A stretch of 64,000 nt of DNA, taken from NCBI GenBank assembly GCA_030674155.1, contig CM060342.1, positions 24,530,209-24,594,208 of the forward strand, written 5' to 3'. Origin of the DNA: Stramonita haemastoma (Eukaryota > Mollusca > Gastropoda > Neogastropoda > Muricidae). This document shows, one piece after another, positions 1-64,000 of this stretch. Positions within the stretch are counted from its first letter, which is position 1. Each line of letters starts with the position of its first letter. The notes under the pieces are model-generated. The model had not been told where the DNA came from and ran no database searches. It saw nothing but the letters and a program-made list of their open reading frames with translations. Position numbers and translations under genes: made by a program.

Positions 1-3000
1 CAGTTGACTACAGTTTCTAAAACAAAGAAAAAAAAACAACAACCCTTTTTTTTATAAGTTGGAAAGCCCAGACAAATCTTTTTTTTAAATCTTTTTTTTT
101 ATTTTATTTAAAATTTTAATTTCAAATAAGATTACCAACTATCCATCACGATTTTCAAAGTATCCATCTGAATGACAACCGACTTGAAACATGTTCACTT
201 ACGAAGACACACATGAAACAACGAGTCCAGTAAAAAAAAACCAAAAAAACAAAACAACAAAAACAAAAATCTGGGGGTTGAAAAGATGAGCAGAGTATTA
301 AAAATGAGGAATGCACACGGACAGACAAGTGAGCAGAGGTACAGGTAAGAAGCAGCACCACCGCAACTGTGGACAGACAGACAGACAGACAAATCTACCC
401 ATATGCCTGCAACATGGTCTATCATGCCAGGAGAAATATCACTGTGGACGTGTATTGCGGATTGTCCTCAATTCCCCTGCCTGTACACATGCTGTTATGT
501 CTCATCACACTTTCTCTTAGTCTTCTCTGCCTACACACCGCCATGAAACAAATTACTATAAACCTCAAACATGACACCTTTCTTTTTCTTTTTTTAAAAA
601 AGGGGATGAGAAGAATGAAATTTGCGGACATTTTTGATCTTATTGCTTGGTACCATTCCAATGATGTGCAAAATGATACCTATTTTCCAAGCCAGAAAAA
701 TTCAAAGCATTTGCTCTTGATAGAGAGAGATGATGCACCCCAAGTCATCTAATGAGTAACTACAGGTTGAATCTTTCAGCTATGGAAAAGTAAGTATACC
801 TTACACCATACAACAATGAAGAGTTTATGTATTTCATAAGCGAAAAACTCTGCGTCTGCATGAAATCCTCTCTTATGACAGATCATGATTTAAGTACCAA
901 CTTTTCTTTAAGACTGCTAAAAGATCTTGCTAGGAAAATTGGATGATTCAGACTGACAGATAAGCTGGACCGTGATGACAGAAAAAAAAAAAGTCTGTTG
1001 GATGGGTTCAAAACTTAACTTTTACATTTACTTTATCCGAACACAAAAAGGACAGCGAAAAGGGGGCCGGGAGGAAAAAGATCACAATGGATATATCACA
1101 TCAGTTCCAAAAAACATGAGAACAGCTGATTATCTGACAGATTTTGGTGGTGTGACTATGCAGAATGTTGTTGCATACAAACACAAATTTTGCACATCGT
1201 GACAGCCAATGATTGCAAGACGAATTGACCCATGTATGACATGACACCACCCAACATTTTCTTTTGTCTTATCACAACACATACAACTCTCCTTCAATAC
1301 ATTAAAACATACAGCTTTTTGTCTTTTTTAAAAGAAAGAAAGAAAAAAAAAATCCGAACAAACCAACCAAAAACGAAAAAGCCTCACAGCCAATGGTAAA
1401 GAAGCTACATGATAATACACAATAACCAGTCTGAACAAGAAGTCACTTTTAAGAAAATAGTGAACATCAAATGGAAGAAACAAAATAACCCCGCTTCCAA
1501 TTTGAAAAGAAGAAAAAAAAATTAGTACACAATAAACTGAGTAACGTGAGTGAAAAACGTCCCAAAAGGGGGGCTTCAAAGGCCTGATGCAATACTGCCA
1601 GAGTTTGAAAAAAAAAAAAAAGACATCAGTGAAAAAGTCTGTACAGAACCTGCTAGGAGACTTTCCCTGCAGAAGACCTCAGCTACACAACTGCTTCCAT
1701 AACACCCTAGGAAACATACACCCTGTCCATATCTATAGAAACAACCGTAACCCTCTCAAAGAAGACCACCTCAATCGCTCATACTGTCAGAAGAAAAAGA
1801 AGATTCAGTTATTTTCATATTGGCAGCTTCACTTTTACAATGATCATTCAAGGGAACTTAGTTTGCTACTTTATTAATGCTGTCCTAAAAGTAGCTTCTG
1901 TTATCACTGAAATGGGAGTGCAGTATGCCCAAAGAAGAAAAAAAATCTTGGCCTGCATGCCCACGACTACTCTGTACACTAATCATAGCTTCTGTGCATG
2001 GATCCATAATTTTGTTTATATGCTACAACCATCCAATACTCTCCTCCCTTCCAAAACCCCCCCAACCCCACCCTAAAAAAAAACAAAACAAAAAACAAAC
2101 CCTACAAAAGCCCTGTCACAAAGTCTTTTACAACTTTTATCTTTGCTGATATTCCTGTGAATACATTCCAGATTACATGAAGTGTCCATATTACAGGTCA
2201 CCATGTAAGTATAATTTTAGTTATCTTTATAATGTTAGTATCATTCACAATTCTTCCCCTCAAATAAATATATCCCCATCTTTACTGTTTATAACATATG
2301 GTTTTTAAGCTGCACTTTCCCCCCTCTGCATTTGATAAGCTATACTTCGTTCTTATGATAATGACTCTTAGCAGGTTCTACAGAGACACATAGCCTTTAC
2401 TGTACCATACAGGCCAAAAAATAAAAAGAAGAAGAAAGAAAATATAAAAAAAAAGGAGGAAGAAACCAAACTTTGTAAAGCATAGTTTATCTCCGATACA
2501 CTTGGCTGGCCAATCTCATTCTCAAACACAAGGCATTGGAAACCACTCCACACTCATTTCATCAAACTCTGCTGGGTTAAAAAAAACAACCAAAAACAAA
2601 CACATTTCTCACATCATCACCGTCCCACACACCAAGACAAACGTGTTCATGCTAAGCATTCATCAACACCTGGCGTATTATATATATATAATTTAGTTTT
2701 GATAAGAAAGGACTTTCTTTAAAAAAACAACAAAAAAAACCCACACACAAAACAAAACCCTAAAACGACAAAACCAGCACACATTTTAAGCAACACTTTG
2801 CTGAGGTACTACTACTGAAAAGATGGACACTAAAAACCTCACACACACACACACGCACACACCAAACGGTTGTTGGCACACCAAAACGCAGTACACGATC
2901 CATAGAATAACACAGTGGAGATCTACCTCTAAAACAGCCGTCAAAAACAACTCTTGCCTCTGGGTTAATGACAACACCACACATACAAAAAAACCATCCA

Positions 3001-3959
3001 GGACTGAACAACTGCACGTCTTCTGCCCTGTTCCAGTGACGTTTTTTTTTCTCTTCTCTCTTCTCTCCAGCTATAGCAAAATAGTAACGTTTCTGCATGT
3101 CTTGATTTTTATGCTTTAAAAAAAAAAAAAGCATGCCTCGCACAGACATAAAGAGACTCTACATACAATAGTAAAGAACTTTTTTTTAAAAAGACAAAAA
3201 CGAAAGAACTGAGTTATTGGTGATGTGCAAGAGAGTCAGGGAAAACACAAAAATGGCAGGCAGTCAATGTCGACCTGACAGGAAGGGAAGAACCATTACT
3301 CCCCACTTTAGCCACCAAGGCCCTAACTCCTTCTCCACCTTTCTGTGGGGGATGGTGGACATTATCCCACCTGACCAGAGGCCCGCACAGGATGATTCAT
3401 TCCATGTACTATGTACAGTGAGTGGTTTGGTTATGCTTTGAACAGTCTCTACTCGCTCTCTCTCTCTCTACCCTGACGGCTGTCGTTTGTCGCTGAGGCA
3501 CTGCAGTCCAGCCAGCTGGCATTGCACACTCTAGTTCATTCAGCCCTAAGAAACTGGGACACACTCCCACCACCCCTACCCTACCCTACCCCCCACCCTA
3601 CCCTACCCCCTGTGTTTCAGTAGCATGTCACAATGACATAATAAAAATGACATCTTTCCAAGTATTTCGAGATTGGTTAAAAAAAAAAAATCGGCAGTAT
3701 ACAAAAAAAGAAGAAGGGAAAATGCTAATTTCAGTTCAATCCCTTTAAAAAAAAAAAAAAAAAAAAGAAAGAAGAAAAAAAAGAGAAAAAGAACCCCCCC
3801 AAAAATTGAGATCGCACAGAATACAACAGACGGTTTTCTGAACAGGTTGTTTCTGTCAGTCAAAGTCACCCCTTTAGCTGTCTATCATTGCAGTGCGTCG
3901 GTAACAAAACGTTTGGTAAAACATACATGAACAGACTAAAACATGAAGAGAAAACTGGG

Positions 3960-4004
<45 letters not shown>

Positions 4005-4080
4005 GGGAGAGAGGAGTTTTGACAGGCAGAGGCTGCTACCGATCACACTAATTAAATAGGAAGGAGGGGGAGGACTACTA
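1..4080 (-). other. Presumptive SERCA 3' UTR and downstream DNA
   Basis: This is A/T-rich sequence immediately after the stop codon in the direction of transcription. It holds many A or T homopolymers, a CA stretch near 2838-2860, CCCTA-like repeats near 3570-3610, and a long G run at 3967-4002. No conserved reading frame was recognised on either strand. AATAAA in mRNA sense occurs at 1875-1870 and again near 108-102; neither can be chosen as the true polyadenylation site by eye. The 3' end may lie outside the window. An alternative last exon could be hidden here, but none was identified. Confidence 0.5.
3967..4002 (+). repeat. 36-nt poly(G) run; poly(C) in the SERCA 3' UTR
   Basis: There are 36 uninterrupted G on the plus strand, so the mRNA would carry C36 beginning 79 nt beyond the stop codon. 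The copy number may be inexact, because long homopolymers are error-prone in sequencing. Poly(C)-binding (PCBP/hnRNP E) proteins bind such tracts in other transcripts; a role here is inference. Confidence 0.9.
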
Positions 4081-60717
<56,637 letters not shown>

Positions 60718-60751
60718 TGCACAGCGTGGTTGGACTGGGTTCGCTATGCAA

Positions 60752-60766
60752 TCACCTCAGATTCAT
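60752..60766 (-). promoter_or_regulatory. Short upstream ORF (M-N-L-R-stop)
   Basis: ATG at 60766-60764 opens a four-codon frame ending in TGA at 60754-60752, 34 nt before the main ATG. Its context is weak (T at -3). If the 5' UTR is contiguous here it could lower initiation at the main start; this is inference. Confidence 0.5.
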
Positions 60767-61129
60767 ACAGAACCCCACACTTGTAGCTGGCCCGTAGCCT
60801 CCGATATCCCCCTTCCAAAAGACAAGTTCTATCCACGAAAAAAGACTAAGCCAGACAAGAATTTCCAGCTTAGTGCCTCCCGTACTCCAAGGGAGAGAGT
60901 TCCTTCGGTTTCCGACAGTGAACAACTACACAGCACCTTGAAGTAAAAATGAGGGGAGGAGGTTGAACCACAGCCCTAACCCACACCGGTTGTTACAACT
61001 ACTGCTCTCTCAGAATTTTTTCATTGCCCACCACAGCCATACAGAAACGCGAAGGAGAGACTACGGTCTGAGAGTTAGACCTTCAAGGAGTAAAGAATCG
61101 AAGAAAAACTTCAGACAACGTTCGTGGTA

Positions 61130-61275
61130 TACCACGTGACACCCATCCTCTTCAACATGGAACAGTCCAAAATCTATTCGCCGACACCATGTGCGGCCCA
61201 ATGTGGTGAAAGCCGATTGGCTGAAAAGGGCTGTTCCAGTTAGGCAACGTTGCGATCAACGATGTGACGTCAGTA
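61130..61275 (-). promoter_or_regulatory. Putative SERCA promoter motifs
   Basis: Within 560 bp upstream of the ATG lie a palindromic E-box CACGTG (61133-61138), a CCAAT box on the coding strand (61220-61216) and a perfect CRE palindrome TGACGTCA (61265-61272). The region is less A/T-rich and has more CpG than its surroundings. No clear TATA box or start site was found. 60718-61130 would then be 5' UTR. Confidence 0.4.
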
Positions 61276-62990
61276 GGGTTTCGCACTACAAATTCCGTAC
61301 TATTTTTATTCTTTCGAAGCGCTTGCATGGACAAAAGAGGCACCTTTCGTCGAAATGAGCGCAGAAACTGTGCCGGAGACAAACGAACTTCACTGAGCAG
61401 GCAAGCAAACCTGCAGACACAACGAACCGCTGCAGTGTGAGTGCCGCCGGAGCCACCCTCAAGGGCACTTTCTCCTTCATCAGCCCCGTTCCCCGTGATG
61501 CCAACCTCTCTGTGCCTGGAAGGTTGCTGCAGATATCTAGGTTGCTTGCTTTGGGGATGTGTTAAAAAAAAAAAAAAGACTGTAGGAGTGTTGTAGAAGT
61601 TTTTCATGTGTGTGTACTTTCATGTTGGTTTATTGTGATCGAAGCATGCACCCATTCATCTATTCAACCATGCTATGTATATATAGAAAAAACAACAACA
61701 AATAAGCCGAAAAAAAAACAACAAAAAAACCCCCAACCACATAAAAAGGGGAGGGGGAGGCGGAGAAGTACATTGTATGTTTGCCATCTTATTACTCACT
61801 TCAACTGGTAGGAACTTGTTCAAAGTAATAAATAATTCTGTCTTAACATTCATATAGCCTAAAAAAAAAAAAAAAAAGTCTTGGCAAAATCCCCGACTCC
61901 TGGTGAGGACACTGGTAAGGCTTACACCCTGCACGCATTAAAAAAAAAAAAGTCGCAACAAGTTCTGGCTGTGCATTTTTCAGTCAAACTGAATTAAAAG
62001 CTTTTTGCAGAACTCAGTTTTGATTAGCATACTAATGGCGGTGGGAAGTTGAGTGCAGTCCAATGCAATCCAATCATGATGTTTAGCATACGGCTGGCCC
62101 CATCGGGCCAACCACAAGCTGGAACCATACACAGCAGAGTCACGCAGACAACTATTTTACTATGGTCTTTACGAGTCTAGCTGCTAGATGCCAGGCTTCT
62201 CAGAGAAGCGCAAGTCTGAGAGCAACCATTACACTGAGTGAGGGCAATAGGGAAAGAAAGAAATATGTTTTCTTCTTGTGCGTTCCCCCCTCTTAAAACC
62301 CTGAAGGTCATCCAGAATAATAATTATGGGCTGTGACTGAAGATCAGTGCAAGACTGTAAAAAACATAATGGGTGAGAAGTTTTTGTGTATGTCTCTTTT
62401 CAAGTACCTAGCCATAACTATTATGACTAGCCATACTCAAGACTCCGACCTGAGGTTTTTGTTTTTGTTTTGTTTTCTCTTTTAAAGGAGATTGCAAATT
62501 GTTAAGCTGAGAGCTTGTCATCGCTGAAGACAATATCAACATAACATTTTAAAGCAAAACAACATGTTGGTGTTGGCTCGGGTACTTATTCCACGTCACT
62601 AACTGACAATGGTTTTGACCTGGGCCAGAGAAGATTACAGCAGGCCTGTAGGCTACGTAATGGTATGCATGCATGTGATAGGCAGGATATAGACGTGGAA
62701 GAGGAACAACAGACATTTTTTGTCTTTTTTCCAGATACTGTTAGAGGAAATAAATAAAAATTAAAGAAAAGGCTTTCATAACTATCATAGACTTGTTTGT
62801 TTGTCCGTCGTGTGCCACGATGACCTCCAAAACAGCAGAGGAGGCAGCTGCTGTTTGGGAAACTGGGCAGAAATTTGATTATAGTGGAGGTGCCTTGCCC
62901 ACAGTACATCCCACTCTCCCGGCCAAGTAGGTATTCGGACAGTCAGCGTTGGAGATGTTCTCCACAGGCCAACTAGCCCCTAGCGCTGCA
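61276..62990. other. Upstream DNA without recognised gene
   Basis: 61276-61540 remains GC-richer and may be part of the promoter region or a noncoding first exon. 61560-62990 is A/T-rich with poly(A) runs and no recognised element. The open frame covering 61152-61607 on the minus strand has no recognisable domain. Confidence 0.5.
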
Positions 62991-63014
62991 GCATATACGG
63001 ACTGTGTTAGGCCT

Positions 63015-63530
63015 ATAGTGGGCTTTTGACAGTGTTAAACACCAGCATCTGTGCATCGCAATGCTAGAAATGGACTTTCCAAAGGATATGGTCTCGCTCT
63101 TTGCAGATTTGTATTGAGATCAGAAGACAGTTATCCAATAGAATGTGAGCACTGTGAGTTCTTTGATATTTAAAAAAAAAAAAAAAGAAGTTCGTCGGGA
63201 TGCATAATTATTACCCCCGCATCTTTTCACAGAAATTATCACGATAAAGGGGGCATAGATGACATGGGCATTAACATTATATAGGAGACAAGAAATATCA
63301 CTTACCTACGTAAGCTACGCTGCTGATGACAGCACTCATAACCAATGATATCACAAGCATAGGAATAATTTTCTACAGAGTCGATGCAGAGGGCAACACT
63401 GCTGGCCTTAAGGTCAATGCCAAAAAAGATGAAAGTTATGTAGGTTACATTAATGGTGCAGCCACCCCTCAGAATATCAAAACCAATAGAACAGATCTGA
63501 AATAAGTTCAAAATTTCAAATATTCAAGGC
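63015..63530 (+). pseudogene. RTE-like LINE reverse transcriptase relic
   Basis: Across stops and frameshifts the plus strand encodes RT motifs in order: FDSVKHQHL with LFADLY (motif A region), VRRDA-LLPPHLFTEI (degenerate VRQGC-LSPHLF motif B), SYAADD (motif C, YADD box, 63316-63330), and AGLKVNAKK, NGAATPQNIK and VQNFKY. This order and wording fit RTE/BovB-type non-LTR elements. It is a fragment and is inactive. Confidence 0.8.
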
Positions 63531-63603
63531 TCTGTAAAAAAGAGAATGGTGGCTCTTGTCCACAAGTACATAACCCACTAAACGGTGATATGAACCAAGC
63601 TAT

Positions 63604-63816
63604 GAGATCTTTAACATGCTTAATAATAATGTGAAATCTGCATGCAATTATACCCGAAGGCACTGGCAGGTCTGTACTTTAAGTTGACGCACGAGGTCAC
63701 GAAGATCTCCTCCACCCTTAATTAATTCACCAAAACCTCTGCCGAGATTTAAACCCATGATTTCAGGGACTCTCTGGGGATGAAAGTCAAACGTTCAAGC
63801 AACTCAGCTATAACGT
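63604..63816 (-). mobile_element. tRNA-derived SINE (gastropod family), minus orientation
   Basis: Minus-strand head TATAGCTGAGTTGCTTGAAC (63815-63796) and box B-like GGGTTTAAATCTCGG (63756-63742), followed by a body with GGGTGGAGGAGATCTTCGTG, ACAGACCTGCCAGTGCC and GCATGTTAAAGATCTC. It is the same family as the copy at 58457-58725. Confidence 0.75.
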
Positions 63817-63939
63817 CAGTATCTGGCTCAAATCGCCCCCCCCAAAAAACAACAACAATAACAACAACAACAACAAAACCCTGCTAATTATAGGCTGCAC
63901 GTCTGTCTTGCACCGGAATCAGAGTCAACTTAAAAATAA

Positions 63940-63956
63940 GCACACACACACACACA

Positions 63957-63988
<32 letters not shown>

Positions 63989-64000
63989 CACACACACACA
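63940..64000. repeat. CA/CGCA microsatellite at the window edge
   Basis: CA repeats flank a run of CGCA units (about 63956-63977). It continues past the window end. It is the main long CA tract in plus sense and lies outside the SERCA transcription unit. Confidence 0.9.

Noticed and set aside
61152..61607. 151-codon open frame on the minus strand just upstream of SERCA
   Set aside because: No recognisable domain, overlaps promoter-like motifs, and starts next to a poly(A) run; more likely chance openness in GC-richer DNA.

Overview
This window looks like nuclear DNA of a metazoan, most probably a marine gastropod mollusc. That inference rests on an intron-rich gene, extreme dinucleotide microsatellite load, and tRNA-derived SINE families that I recognise as common in mollusc (especially caenogastropod) genomes. 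The species cannot be fixed from the sequence.

One protein-coding gene fills almost the whole window: a sarco/endoplasmic reticulum Ca2+-ATPase (SERCA, ATP2A family) on the minus strand. The start codon is at 60717 and the stop codon ends at 4081. I placed 27 coding exons by reverse-complement reading, with reading-frame continuity checked at every junction. One exon of each transcript is chosen from a duplicated pair (24a or 24b), so the mature reading frame is 3063 nt, 1020 residues. Numbering matches vertebrate SERCA at every landmark tested: TGES 181-184, E309, D351, K515, D601, T625/D627, D703/D707, N768/E771, N796/T799/D800, E908 and the luminal C876/C888 pair. About 5 percent of the 56.6 kb coding span is exon.

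Layout (plus coordinates): 1-4080 presumptive 3' UTR and downstream DNA, with a 36-nt poly(C) run in mRNA sense; 4081-35491 exons 26 to 5 in fairly dense order; 35492-47226 intron 4 (11.7 kb); exon 4; 47332-60108 intron 3 (12.8 kb); exons 3 to 1 at 60109-60717; then the putative 5' UTR and promoter, and about 2.5 kb of upstream DNA with an RTE-like LINE relic, a SINE and a CA/CGCA microsatellite.

The most notable points are: (1) a tandem pair of alternative exons, 24a and 24b, identical in length (134 bp) and phase, that recode the luminal L7/8 loop while keeping the disulfide cysteines and E908; (2) a textbook U12-dependent AT-AC intron between exons 20 and 21, with consensus 5' splice site, branch site and 3' AC; (3) a potential internal donor in the last exon exactly where vertebrate SERCA2a and 2b diverge; (4) a degenerate copy of exon 1 inside intron 3; (5) a TTAA-flanked 2.3-kb DNA transposon with coding remnants and promoter-like motifs in intron 17; (6) a strong strand bias of the microsatellites: all long GA tracts lie on the plus strand, so the pre-mRNA carries CU tracts, one of them 148 nt downstream of exon 24b. 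No bacterial, viral or CRISPR features were seen.
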